Part shown: piece by piece, positions 48,778 through 59,667 of the stretch
How positions within the stretch are numbered: position 1 is the stretch's first letter
Layout: the number at the start of each line of letters is the position of its first letter
Source: Streptomyces sp. NBC_00670
Lineage (GTDB): Bacteria; Actinomycetota; Actinomycetes; Streptomycetales; Streptomycetaceae
Direction: 5' to 3'
Assembly: GCF_036226765.1 (NCBI RefSeq)
Contig: NZ_CP109017.1
Coordinates: 2,557,501 to 2,621,500, forward strand
DNA length: 64,000 nt
Program-made: the position numbers and the translations under genes
The notes under the pieces: generated by a model
Told to the model about the DNA's origin: nothing
The model's database searches: none
The model's input: the letters and a program-made list of their open reading frames with translations, nothing else

Positions 48778-49620
48778 ATGAAGCTGAGGTACACGGCGGT
48801 CTGGGTGGGGATGACGGCGGCCGCCATGGTCGTCACGACCGCGTGCGGCTCGGGCGGTACGAAGACGGCGTCCGACGCCGTCGACAAGGCCGTGGACAAG
48901 ACGGACATGATCATGGCGGCGCTGTCCCGCGCCACCGACCGCACCGAGCAGCTGGGCTCCGCCGAGGTGCGGATGACCACCACCCTGGGCTCGGGCAAGC
49001 CGATCGCCGCGGACGGCACGTACTCCTGGGGCGACGGTTACGCGTTCGACATCGAGATGGACACCAAGGCGGTCCACATGGAGCCGCTCACGGACTCTCC
49101 GACGGTGAGGACGCTGTTGGTGGACGGCGCGTACTACTACGACGTCGACCCGCAGCCCTCCGGCCCCCTGGCGGGCAAGGAGTGGATGAAGATCGACACC
49201 TCGGCCGTGTTCGGCGAGTCGGGCGCCGACGCGCTCAACTCGGCGGGCGGCGGGGCCAGCCCGTCGGCGTCCATGAAGAGCCTGAAGTACGCCGACGACG
49301 TCGAGGACCTGGGCAGGGAGAAGGTCGACGGCACGTCCACGACCCACTACCGGGCCGTGATCGACCAGAAGGGCATGGGCAGGTTCAAGGACGCCTACGC
49401 CAACGAGGACAACCTCTTCGGCTCGATGACCGGTGGCTCCTCCAGCATGACCATGGACGTCTGGGTGGGCGCCAAGGACCTCCCGGTGCGCATGACGCAG
49501 CGGTTCGGCACCATGAAGGTCACCATGGACTTCGACAAGTTCGGTGCCACCAAGGACATAGCCGCCCCGCCCGCCGCGCAGGTCGGCGACCTCACGGACG
49601 CGGTGAAGGCAGCGAGCTGA
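48778..49620 (+). CDS. Lipoprotein of the LppX/LprAFG-like type
   Basis: A 280-residue exported protein with signal WVGMTAAAMVVTTACGSGG. The lipobox-like TTAC is weak at -3 but plausible. The mature domain begins with a helix (DAVDKAVDKTDMIMAALSR) followed by beta strands of the kind found in LppX/LolA-like lipid-binding lipoproteins (MTTTLGSGKPIAADGTYSW, MDVWVGAKDLPVRMTQRF). It may bind a lipid or a small ligand at the cell surface. Divergent from the ABC fusion gene. Confidence 0.75.
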   Translation: MKLRYTAVWVGMTAAAMVVTTACGSGGTKTASDAVDKAVDKTDMIMAALSRATDRTEQLGSAEVRMTTTLGSGKPIAADGTYSWGDGYAFDIEMDTKAVHMEPLTDSPTVRTLLVDGAYYYDVDPQPSGPLAGKEWMKIDTSAVFGESGADALNSAGGGASPSASMKSLKYADDVEDLGREKVDGTSTTHYRAVIDQKGMGRFKDAYANEDNLFGSMTGGSSSMTMDVWVGAKDLPVRMTQRFGTMKVTMDFDKFGATKDIAAPPAAQVGDLTDAVKAAS

Positions 49621-49660
49621 CGGACCGGCGGACGAGCGGGCGGGGCGCCGGGGAGGGACG

Positions 49661-50497
49661 TCACCGGTACCCCTCCGTGTGGTCCGGGTGGAACCGGATG
49701 CGCCACTCGCGTTCGCCAGGGCCCGCCATGACGTTGAGGTAGTACATGTCGTGGCCCGGCTGGGAGATGGACGGGCCGTGCCAGCCGTCGGGCACGAGGA
49801 CCGTGTCGCCGGTGCGGACCTCGGCGAGCACGTCGGCGCCGCCCTCCCGTGACGGCGACACGCGCTGGTAGCCGAAGCCGCCCGTGCCCTCGATCTCGAA
49901 GTAGTAGATCTCCTCCAGCTCTGTCTCCTCGCCCGGACGGTTCTCGTCGTGCTTGTGCGGCGGGTACGAGGACCAGTTGCCGCCGGGGGTGACGACCTCC
50001 ACGGCGATGAGCGTGTCGCAGTCGAAGGTGCCCGCGGCGGCGAAGTTGCGTACGCGGCGGGCGCAGTCGCCGCTGCCCCGGTCCTCGACGGGTACCTCCG
50101 GCGCGGGGCCGTAGCGGGCGGGGAGTCGGCGCTCGCACTTCGCTCCTGCCAGGGCGAAGCGGCCTCCCGCGCCGGAGGCGATCTGGGTGTGGGTGTCGCG
50201 GGGTACGTACGCGAAGTCGGTGACGGAGGCGAACACGTCGGGCCGTCCGTCGAGTGGGAGGACGTCGTCCCCGGCGGTGACCGTACAGGCGCCGTTCAGC
50301 GGCACCACGAGCCACTCGCTGTCGCCGGAGTCGAACGTGTGCGTACCCCCCGGTTCCAGTGCGACGATGCGCAGGCTGCTGTGGGTCCAGCCGGCCCGCC
50401 CGGGGTCGATGTCGAGGGCGTACGGGCCGCGGGCGGTGCTGCCGTGCGGGAGGTGCAGCCCGTCGGCGCTGCCGGTTCCGGTCGTCGTGCGGCTCAT
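49661..50497 (-). CDS. iolB: 5-deoxy-glucuronate isomerase IolB
   Basis: A 278-residue cupin of the KduI/IolB family. It converts 5-deoxy-D-glucuronate to 2-deoxy-5-keto-D-gluconate in myo-inositol catabolism. Metal ligands lie in YPPHKHDEN and the downstream EEIYYFEI and PDGWHGPSI segments. The C-terminal MYYLNVMAGP is family-typical. The ATG at 50497 has GAGG 6 bases upstream; a GTG at 50509 is a longer alternative. No other iol gene is in the window, so it is detached from the main cluster. Confidence 0.88.
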   Translation of the reverse strand: MSRTTTGTGSADGLHLPHGSTARGPYALDIDPGRAGWTHSSLRIVALEPGGTHTFDSGDSEWLVVPLNGACTVTAGDDVLPLDGRPDVFASVTDFAYVPRDTHTQIASGAGGRFALAGAKCERRLPARYGPAPEVPVEDRGSGDCARRVRNFAAAGTFDCDTLIAVEVVTPGGNWSSYPPHKHDENRPGEETELEEIYYFEIEGTGGFGYQRVSPSREGGADVLAEVRTGDTVLVPDGWHGPSISQPGHDMYYLNVMAGPGEREWRIRFHPDHTEGYR

Positions 50498-50825
50498 GAA
50501 GGTCCTCACAGCGGTTCGCCCCGGCGGCCCCCTCGCCCCCGGCTGGACACAGGTCTAGCCGGGGCGCGCGAGTCATGTCAATCCTTTGTCCGGACATTCG
50601 GACGACGTGTCGACGTCATGGTGTCCGTAAGGCCACGAACGCATCGGTTCGGTTACGGGCGTCACGGGAACGCGAGCCGTTCGTCCCAGCACCGCGACAG
50701 CGCCTTGCCCGTCGTCACCCTGCGTCGTTCACCCCGCACAGGATGCGTGATCACCAAAGCGCAGCGCCCGGCTCCCCCGCCGGCCCGCCCCGGGCCGCCG
50801 CCGCGCGCTCGCGGGGAGGTAACCG
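50498..50825. other. 328-base divergent region (iolB / HTH gene)
   Basis: No gene with a ribosome site. It contains the perfect 10-bp palindrome TGTCCGGACA (50587-50596, with ttcggac repeated just after), a likely GntR-type operator near the iolB promoter, and the promoter of the small HTH gene. Confidence 0.45.
50587..50596. promoter_or_regulatory. TGTCCGGACA palindrome upstream of iolB
   Basis: A perfect 10-bp inverted repeat followed by ttcggac, 90 bases upstream of the iolB start. Its form resembles GntR-family operators, which control inositol genes in several actinobacteria. The assignment is inference. Confidence 0.35.
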
Positions 50826-51026
50826 ATGACCGAAAGCCGGCTCTGGTCGTACAAGGAGATCGCCGCACACATCAAGGTGCAGCCGGACACCGTGCGCTCC
50901 TACCGCAAGCACGGGCTGCTGCCCCCGCCCGACCACGTGGAGGGCGGGAAACCGTACTGGTACGCGGACACCGTCCGCGCCTGGGTCGCCGCCCGGCCCG
51001 GCAACCGCGGCCGGCGGAACGGGTAG
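50826..51026 (+). CDS. Small helix-turn-helix protein (MerR/excisionase-like)
   Basis: A 66-residue protein. WSYKEIAAHIKVQPDTVRSYRKHGLLPPPDHVEGGKPYWYADTV forms a winged-helix DNA-binding motif like those of MerR N termini and phage excisionases. There is nothing else in the chain, so it lacks a dimerisation helix. GGGAGG lies 8 bases before the ATG. It sits 250 bases upstream of the copper genes but has no Cys to sense metal. Its target is unknown. Confidence 0.72.
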   Translation: MTESRLWSYKEIAAHIKVQPDTVRSYRKHGLLPPPDHVEGGKPYWYADTVRAWVAARPGNRGRRNG

Positions 51027-51198
51027 CGGTCGGCCGGACCGGACAGCGGTCGGCGGACCGGCGGAACCAGCAGGGGGCGCGGGCCGACCAGTACTTCGGG
51101 TGGCGGCCGGGCTCCTCGGATGCCGGGCACATCGGATGCCGAAGCGCTCCGGATGCCGCCCCGGGGCACCCGTCGGCCCGCGCCGGTGCGGCGGGACC

Positions 51199-51226
51199 TT
51201 TGCCTGATACCCCCTAGGGGTATAGT
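51199..51226 (+). promoter_or_regulatory. copZ-copA promoter with CsoR-type copper operator
   Basis: The palindrome ATACCCCCTAGGGGTAT (51207-51223) matches the operators of CsoR copper repressors of actinobacteria. A -35-like TTTGCC (51199-51204) and -10-like TATAGT (51221-51226) flank and overlap it at 16-bp spacing, so a bound repressor would block polymerase until Cu(I) binds. No csoR gene is in the window. Confidence 0.75.
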
Positions 51227-51279
51227 CTGCGTACCGTAGGCCCCATACGTACCGACGCACAGCACCGAGGAGTACCCGC

Positions 51280-51519
51280 ATGACTTCCACCAACGACACG
51301 CAGAACGGCGTCACCACCGTCTACAAGGTGAGCGGCATGAGCTGCGGGCACTGCGAGGGCGCCGTAGGCAGTGAGATCTCGGAGCTGGCCGGGGTCAGCT
51401 CGGTGAAGGCCGTCGCCTCCTCCGGTGAGGTCACCGTCGTCTCCGCCGCCCCGCTCGACGAGGCCGCCGTCCGCGCCGCGGTGGACGAGGCCGGGTTCGA
51501 GCTTGTCGGCACCCTCTGA
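51280..51519 (+). CDS. copZ: Copper chaperone CopZ
   Basis: A 79-residue heavy-metal-associated domain: [19 protein letters not shown] with the Cu(I)-binding M-x-C-x-x-C motif, then the usual beta-alpha-beta end [14 protein letters not shown]. It carries Cu(I) to the efflux ATPase encoded 20 bases downstream. It lies behind the CsoR-type operator. Confidence 0.92.
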   Translation: MTSTNDTQNGVTTVYKVSGMSCGHCEGAVGSEISELAGVSSVKAVASSGEVTVVSAAPLDEAAVRAAVDEAGFELVGTL

Positions 51520-51539
51520 GCAACGAAACCGGATACGCC

Positions 51540-53930
<2,391 letters not shown>

Positions 53931-54487
53931 GCCGAAGGCCTACGGCATCGCATTATTACGATGAGCATTCTTCTGATGACGAGGTAAGAGACCCCCTAGA
54001 GTCAGGAGCGTGCCTCACATAAGCTCTTCACAAGGCTCGCGCATCTTCCTTACGCTGGGGTCTCGATCGCCATATCGAGGCACTTGCGCACCTTCGGGAC
54101 ATATGCAAGAGACGCAGATCACAGTGATGTGAATGTAACCATCGAAGGGGTTCGTGGGTCTAAGTTGGCGATGTCAGAAGCGTCTTGGGGGGCGCGACTG
54201 ACATCTGGGGATGTCTTGGGGGACGTTCCCGGAAAGAGGTGCCTTCTGCTCGAGGCAGGCCCGTGGTCGGTCGAGAGCCGGAGGAAGCGTTGCCGGGGCA
54301 CGTACACCGGGGAGCTTTGAGCGGCCCTCCCGCGCGTGCGCGTCCCGGCAGGCAGCAACAACAGTCGCGGCGCAGGCCGCGGCGATGCGGCACGGCGGGT
54401 TCTGCTCGTTGTGCTCACAGCGATTCAGGCGCTGTCCTCTAGGCGCCCGGCCGGATCCCGTGGGGGGAATCCGTACCGGGACACGGG

Positions 54488-54538
54488 AAGGCGCCCTGGT
54501 CGCCGGCCCGTGGGGGGACCGGTGTACCAGGGCGCCTT
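54488..54538. terminator. Terminator-like hairpin with 13-bp perfect arms
   Basis: aaggcgccctggt (54488-54500) and accagggcgcctt (54526-54538) are exact complements around a 25-base GC-rich loop that can fold further. It is isolated from annotated genes and suggests an independent transcript ending here. Confidence 0.55.
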
Positions 54539-54641
54539 CTGTCGTTTGCGGGCGGGTGTGCGTGCGTGCCTGCGCGTGCTACCGGGGGCGGGTAGTGGCT
54601 GGTGGAGTTTTTCGCCCCCGCCGCCCCTACCCTTCCCGTCC

Positions 54642-54715
54642 CCGGGGGCTGTGCCCCCGGACCCCCCTACGGAGCTTCGCTCCGTTTTGCGCAGTTCCCC
54701 GCGCCCCTTAAGGGG
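54642..54715. repeat. Three-hairpin repeat element abutting the citA stop
   Basis: Successive palindromes: ccgggggc-tgt-gcccccgg (54642-54660), acggagc-ttc-gctccgt with TTTT (54671-54691) and ccccttaagggg (54704-54715). This arrangement resembles a short sequence found at many gene ends in Streptomyces chromosomes. It may terminate citA or the possible transcript from the left. Confidence 0.5.
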
Positions 54716-56005
54716 TCAGCGCTCCTCCACCGGCACGAAGTCCCGCTCCACCACGCCCGTGTAGATCTGGCGCGGGCGGCCGATGCGGGAGCCCGGCTCC
54801 TTGATCATTTCGGTCCACTGGGCGATCCAGCCGGGGAGGCGGCCGAGGGCGAAGAGGACCGTGAACATCTCGGTCGGGAAGCCCATGGCGCGGTAGATCA
54901 GGCCGGTGTAGAAGTCGACGTTCGGGTAGAGCTTGCGCTCGGTGAAGTAGTCGTCGGAGAGCGCGTGCTCCTCCAGCTTGAGCGCGATGTCGAGCAGCTC
55001 GTCGGACTTGCCGAGGGCGGAGAGCACGTCGTGCGCGGCGGCCTTGATGATCTTGGCGCGAGGGTCGAAGTTCTTGTAGACCCGATGGCCGAAGCCCATC
55101 AGGCGGACGCCGTCCTCCTTGTTCTTCACCTTGCGGATGAAGGTGTCGACGTCGCCGCCGGACTCCTGGATGCCCGTGAGCATCTCCAGGACCGACTGGT
55201 TGGCGCCGCCGTGCAGCGGGCCCCAGAGCGCGGAGATGCCGGCGGAGATCGAGGCGAACATGTTCGCCTGCGAGGAGCCGACCAGACGCACGGTGGAGGT
55301 GGAGCAGTTCTGCTCGTGGTCCGCGTGCAGGATGAGCAGCTTGTCCAGCGCGGAGACGACGACCGGGTCGAGGTCGTACTCCTGGGCCGGCACCGAGAAG
55401 GTCATGCGCAGGAAGTTCTCGACGTAGCCGAGGTCGTTGCGCGGGTAGACGAACGGGTGACCGATCGACTTCTTGTACGCGTACGCCGCGATCGTCGGGA
55501 GCTTGGCGAGCAGGCGGATCGTGGAGAGGTCGCGCTGCTTCTCGTCGAAGGGGTTGTGGCTGTCCTGGTAGAACGTGGACAGCGCGGAGACCACCGAGGA
55601 CAGCATGGCCATCGGGTGGGCGTCGCGCGGGAAGCCCTTGTAGAAGTTCTTGACGTCCTCGTGCAGCAGCGTGTGCTGGGTGATCTCGGTCTTGAACGAG
55701 GAGAGCTGGTCGACGGTCGGCAGCTCACCGTTGATGAGCAGGTAGGCGACCTCCAGGAAGGTCGACCGCTCGGCCAGCTGCTCGATCGGGTAGCCGCGGT
55801 AGCGGAGGATGCCCTGCTCGCCGTCGAGATAGGTGACGGCGGATTTGTAGGCGGCGGTGTTGCCGTAGCCGCTGTCCAGGGTCACCAGACCCGTCTGGGC
55901 GCGGAGCTTGCCGATGTCGAAGCCCTTGTCGCCGACGGTGCTGTCGACCACCGGGTAGGTGTATTCGCCGTCGCCGAACCGCAGTACTACAGAGTTGTCG
56001 CTCAC
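54716..56005 (-). CDS. citA: Type II citrate synthase
   Basis: A 429-residue citrate synthase that condenses oxaloacetate and acetyl-CoA. Catalytic positions: His in WGPLHGGANQ, His in GFGHRVYKNFDPRA and Asp in YPNVDFYTG. The substrate-side Arg occurs in the YRGYPIEQLAE region. The GTG at 56005 (VSDNSVVLRFGDGEY) is chosen because AGGGAAG precedes it and it gives the usual length; the frame opens four codons earlier. It lies convergent to copA and is a primary-metabolism gene (recalled as SCO2736 in S. coelicolor). Confidence 0.95.
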   Translation of the reverse strand: MSDNSVVLRFGDGEYTYPVVDSTVGDKGFDIGKLRAQTGLVTLDSGYGNTAAYKSAVTYLDGEQGILRYRGYPIEQLAERSTFLEVAYLLINGELPTVDQLSSFKTEITQHTLLHEDVKNFYKGFPRDAHPMAMLSSVVSALSTFYQDSHNPFDEKQRDLSTIRLLAKLPTIAAYAYKKSIGHPFVYPRNDLGYVENFLRMTFSVPAQEYDLDPVVVSALDKLLILHADHEQNCSTSTVRLVGSSQANMFASISAGISALWGPLHGGANQSVLEMLTGIQESGGDVDTFIRKVKNKEDGVRLMGFGHRVYKNFDPRAKIIKAAAHDVLSALGKSDELLDIALKLEEHALSDDYFTERKLYPNVDFYTGLIYRAMGFPTEMFTVLFALGRLPGWIAQWTEMIKEPGSRIGRPRQIYTGVVERDFVPVEER

Positions 56006-56139
56006 GTCTTCCCTCACCCGACGTAGTGCCTCATCTTCGAGGTGCCCTGACTGTCTCTACCATCCCCCATTCGGCGCAGAAGCGTGCACTCGGGGTCGGC
56101 CGTTGGGCTCATTGGCGGCACTGAGTGCCGCCAACCTGC

Positions 56140-58476
56140 TCATCCTGCCGCCTTCACCCCGGTTCCGGAAGTGCTCTGTGACCTTCGCGACTCATTTGAT
56201 CGATCATTTCTGTCCGGAAGGCGGGATCCGGCGAGCCGGAAGTCCAGCGCCGTGCAGCGGCGGCCCGCCGAGACCGTGCGCACCGCCTGGCCGATGGCCT
56301 TGCGGGAGCCGACGAGGACGACCAGCCGCTTGGCCCGGGTGACCGCCGTGTAGAGCAAATTGCGCTGGAGCATCATCCAGGCGCCGGTGGTCACCGGGAT
56401 GACGACCGCCGGGTACTCGCTGCCCTGGGAGCGGTGGATGGTGACGGCGTAGGCGTGCGCCAGTTCGTCCAGCTCGTCGAAGTCGTACGGCACCTCCTCG
56501 TCCTCGTCGGTCAGTACCGTCAGCCGCTGTTCGACCGGGTCGAGGGAGGTGACGACGCCGACGGTGCCGTTGAAGACGCCGTTCTCGCCCTTGTCGTAGT
56601 TGTTGCGGATCTGGGTGACCTTGTCGCCGACGCGGAAGACCCGGCCGCCGAACCGCTTCTCGGGCACGTCGGGGCGGCCCGGGGTGACGGCCTGCTGGAG
56701 CAGTCCGTTGAGCGCGCCCGCGCCGGCCGGCCCCCGGTGCATGGGCGCGAGCACCTGCACGTCCCGCCGGGGGTCGAGCCCGAACCTCGCCGGGATGCGG
56801 CGGGCGGCGACGTCGACCGTGAGCCGCCCGGCCTCCTCGGTGTCGTCCTCGACGAAGAGGAAGAAGTCCTTCATGCCGTCGGTGACGGGGTGCTGACCGG
56901 CGTTGATCCGGTGCGCGTTGGTCACCACGCCGGACTGCTGGGCCTGCCGGAAGACCCGGGTGAGCCGCACGGCGGGCACGGGACTTCCGGGCGCCAGCAG
57001 GTCCCGGAGCACCTCGCCGGCGCCCACGCTCGGCAACTGGTCGACGTCCCCGACGAAGAGCAGATGGGCGCCCGGCGGCACGGCCTTGACCAGCTTGTTG
57101 GCGAGCAGCAGATCCAGCATGGACGCCTCGTCGACGACGACCAGGTCGGCGTCGAGCGGCCGTTCCCGGTCGTAGGCCGCGTCGCCGCCGGGCTTGAGTT
57201 CGAGCAGCCGGTGCACGGTGGACGCCTCGGCGCCGGTCAGCTCGGCGAGCCGCTTGGCGGCCCGCCCGGTGGGCGCGGCGAGCACCACCTTCGCCTTCTT
57301 CGCCCGGGCCAGCTCCACGATCGAGCGGACGGTGAACGACTTGCCGCAGCCGGGCCCGCCGGTCAGCACGGCGACCTTCTGCGTCAGCGCCAGCTTGACG
57401 GCGGCCTCCTGTTCGGGCGCGAGTTCGACCCCCGTGCGCCCCTTCAGCCAGCCGAGCGCCTTGTCCCAGGCGACGTCCGCGAAGGCGGGCATGCGGTCCT
57501 CGTCGGCGCGCAGCAGCCGCAGCGTCTGGCCCGCCAGGGAGAGTTCGGCGCGGTGGAACGGCACCAGGTAGACGGCGGTGACGGGGTCGCCGCCCTCGGG
57601 GTCGGGGACCTTCTCGCGGACGACGCCGGGGTCGTCCTCCGGGTTCTCCGGCTCGGCGGCGAGCGCGGCCAGGCACTCGATGACGAGCCCGGTGTCCACC
57701 TGGAGCAGCTTGACCGCGTCGGCGATCAGCTTCTCCTCGGGGAGGTAGCAGTGCCCCTGGTCGGTGGCCTGGGACAGCGCGTACTGCAACCCGGCCTTCA
57801 CCCGCTCCGGGCTGTCGTGCGGGATGCCGACGGACTGGGCGATCCTGTCGGCGGTGAGGAAGCCGATGCCCCAGACGTCGGCGGCGAGCCGGTAGGGCTG
57901 GTTCTTCACCACGGAGATCGAGGCGTCGCCGTACTTCTTGTAGATGCGGACCGCGATCGACGTCGACACCTCGACGGTCTGGAGGAAGAGCATGACCTCC
58001 TTGATCGCCTTCTGCTCTTCCCAGGCGTCGGCGATCTTCCTCGTCCGCTTGGGGCCGAGCCCCGGCACCTCGATGAGCCGCTTCGGCTCCTCCTCGATGA
58101 TGGTGAGGGTGTCCACGCCGAAGTGCTGGGTGATGCGGTCGGCGAAGACCGGTCCGATGCCCTTGACCAGCCCTGAGCCGAGGTAGCGCCGGATGCCCTG
58201 GACGGTGGCCGGCAGGACCGTCGTGTAGTTCTCGACGAGGAACTGCTTGCCGTACTGCGGGTGCGAGCCCCAGCGGCCCTCCATCCGCAGCGACTCCCCC
58301 ACCTGCGCGCCGAGCAGCGCGCCGACGACGGTCAGCAGGTCGCCGGCGCCTCTGCCGGTGTCGACGCGGGCGACGGTGTAGCCGTTCTCCTCGTTGGCGT
58401 ACGTGACGCGCTCCAGCACGCCTTCGAGCACGGCGAGCCGCCGTTCACCAGGAGCGCCTGCGGACTGGTTGGGCAT
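56140..58476 (-). CDS. recD2: RecD2-like ATP-dependent DNA helicase
   Basis: A 778-residue SF1B helicase. The N-terminal OB-like and helix-hairpin-helix part has VEVSTSIAVRIYKKYG and repeated GLGPKRTRKIADAW motifs (the RecD2 N domain). The helicase core has Walker A LTGGPGCGKSFT (about 370), DLVVVDEASMLD, LLFVGDVDQLPSVGAG and TRVFRQAQ. It ends with AYAVTIHRSQGSEYPAVV and LLYTAVTRAKRLVVLVG. It has no RecB/RecC neighbours, as usual for RecD2, which unwinds DNA 5'-3' in repair. A C-terminal tail of about 30 residues is Ser/Arg-rich. The ATG at 58476 is used. Confidence 0.9.
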   Translation of the reverse strand: MPNQSAGAPGERRLAVLEGVLERVTYANEENGYTVARVDTGRGAGDLLTVVGALLGAQVGESLRMEGRWGSHPQYGKQFLVENYTTVLPATVQGIRRYLGSGLVKGIGPVFADRITQHFGVDTLTIIEEEPKRLIEVPGLGPKRTRKIADAWEEQKAIKEVMLFLQTVEVSTSIAVRIYKKYGDASISVVKNQPYRLAADVWGIGFLTADRIAQSVGIPHDSPERVKAGLQYALSQATDQGHCYLPEEKLIADAVKLLQVDTGLVIECLAALAAEPENPEDDPGVVREKVPDPEGGDPVTAVYLVPFHRAELSLAGQTLRLLRADEDRMPAFADVAWDKALGWLKGRTGVELAPEQEAAVKLALTQKVAVLTGGPGCGKSFTVRSIVELARAKKAKVVLAAPTGRAAKRLAELTGAEASTVHRLLELKPGGDAAYDRERPLDADLVVVDEASMLDLLLANKLVKAVPPGAHLLFVGDVDQLPSVGAGEVLRDLLAPGSPVPAVRLTRVFRQAQQSGVVTNAHRINAGQHPVTDGMKDFFLFVEDDTEEAGRLTVDVAARRIPARFGLDPRRDVQVLAPMHRGPAGAGALNGLLQQAVTPGRPDVPEKRFGGRVFRVGDKVTQIRNNYDKGENGVFNGTVGVVTSLDPVEQRLTVLTDEDEEVPYDFDELDELAHAYAVTIHRSQGSEYPAVVIPVTTGAWMMLQRNLLYTAVTRAKRLVVLVGSRKAIGQAVRTVSAGRRCTALDFRLAGSRLPDRNDRSNESRRSQSTSGTGVKAAG

Positions 58477-58566
58477 GATCCGACGGTACCGGCGGGGTGT
58501 GACACTGCCCCGGCGTCCGGTCACGATTCCGTTTCGGCCGCCCCGCACCCTCTTGTCAGCCGCCCG

Positions 58567-58602
58567 TGTAATCGATTCCAATCCTCCATGTAATCGATTC
58601 CA
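58567..58602. promoter_or_regulatory. Two LacI-type operators before the ribose operon regulator
   Basis: TGTAATCGATTCCA occurs twice (58567-58580 and 58589-58602), spaced 22 bp start to start. Each fits the LacI/GalR operator form TG-N-AA-N-CG-N-TT-N-CA exactly. The second copy ends 18 bases before the regulator ATG and nearly touches its GAGGAGG ribosome site. Probable autoregulation and control of the transport genes. Confidence 0.8.
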
Positions 58603-58620
58603 CGAGGAGGTGGAACGGCG

Positions 58621-59667
58621 ATGGCGAGCATCAAGGACGTTGCCGCCGAGGCGGGCGTGTCCGTCGCGACGGTCTCGCGCGTCCTCAACGGCCATCCGTC
58701 GGTCAGCGCGGCCGCCCGCACACGGGTGCTGACGGCCGTCGACGCGCTGGGCTACCGCCCCAACGCCGTCGCCCGGTCGCTGCGCACCGACCAGACCCGC
58801 ACCCTCGGCCTGGTCATCAGCGACGTCATGAACCCGTACTTCACCGAGCTGGCCCGCTCCGTCGAGGAGGAGGCCCGCGCGCTCGGCTACAGCGTGATCA
58901 TCGGCAACGCCGACGAGCGGCCCGACCTCCAGGACCACCACGTACGGACCCTGCTGGACCGGCGCATCGACGGCCTGCTGGTCTCGCCGACCGACGGCGG
59001 CTCCCCGCTGATGCTGGACGCGGTCCGGGCCGGCACCCCGATGGTCTTCGTGGACCGCTGGATCGCGGGGCTCGACGTGCCCGTCGTACGGTCCGACGGG
59101 CGGGCGGCCGTACGCGAACTCGTCGCCCATCTGTACCGGCTCGGGCACCGCCGGCTCGCGATCATCGCGGGTCCGGCGGCCACCACGACCGGCCGGGAGC
59201 GCGTGAGCGCGTTCCGGGACGCGCTCGCGGAGCACGGGCTGCGCCTGCCGGACGCCTACATCGGCCAGGGCGACTTCCAGGCCGCCAGCGGCCGCCGGGC
59301 CACCGAGCGCTTCCTCGACCTGGACGAACCGCCCGAGGCCGTGTTCGCCGCCGACAACCTGATGGCGCTCGGCGCGCTGGACGCCGTACGGGAGCGGCGG
59401 CTGCGGCTGCCCGGCGACCTCGCGCTCGCCGCGTTCGACGACATCCCGTGGTTCGTGCACACCGATCCGCCGGTCACGGCGATCGCCCAGCCGACGGGCG
59501 CACTCGGGCGGGCCGCCGTGCGCGCGCTCGTCGACCGCATCGAGGGGCGGCCCCCGCAGTCGGTCACCCTCCCGGCCCGGCTCGTCGTGCGCCGCTCGTG
59601 CGGCGAGCCCCCGCCGTCCCCCGCCTCCGACCTGTCCCCCTCCCCCGTACGAAGGAGTACGCCGTGA
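58621..59667 (+). CDS. rbsR: LacI-family transcriptional regulator (RbsR-like)
   Basis: A 348-residue repressor. The N-terminal HTH is ASIKDVAAEAGVSVATVSRVL, followed by the hinge helix NAVARSLR. The periplasmic-binding-like effector domain (about 65-335) has LGLVISDVMNPYF, a DRRIDGLLVSP strand, GHRRLAIIAGP and AAFDDIPWF. It probably responds to ribose or a related sugar. It overlaps the transport ATPase gene by GTGA and lies just downstream of two matching operators. Confidence 0.88.
   Translation: MASIKDVAAEAGVSVATVSRVLNGHPSVSAAARTRVLTAVDALGYRPNAVARSLRTDQTRTLGLVISDVMNPYFTELARSVEEEARALGYSVIIGNADERPDLQDHHVRTLLDRRIDGLLVSPTDGGSPLMLDAVRAGTPMVFVDRWIAGLDVPVVRSDGRAAVRELVAHLYRLGHRRLAIIAGPAATTTGRERVSAFRDALAEHGLRLPDAYIGQGDFQAASGRRATERFLDLDEPPEAVFAADNLMALGALDAVRERRLRLPGDLALAAFDDIPWFVHTDPPVTAIAQPTGALGRAAVRALVDRIEGRPPQSVTLPARLVVRRSCGEPPPSPASDLSPSPVRRSTP

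Larger units (their letters stand above)
53931..54715. other. 785-base intergenic region between copA and citA; possible small-RNA locus
   Basis: Two convergent protein genes flank this gap. 53945-54190 is unusually AT-rich for this genome, as in promoters. It is followed by a hairpin GACATC-TGGG-GATGTC (54200-54215) and ends in a 13-bp terminator-like hairpin (54488-54538). Small open frames in all directions lack ribosome sites and domains. The last 75 bases (54640-54715) hold three short hairpins that look like a dispersed Streptomyces repeat. From recall, S. coelicolor has a small RNA near the citrate synthase gene SCO2736 (scr2736); this could be its counterpart. Confidence 0.4.

Noticed and set aside
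54084..54320. A 78-codon ORF in the copA-citA gap
   Set aside because: No ribosome site, no recognisable domain, and codon bias unlike its neighbours. The region is better explained by regulatory or RNA elements.
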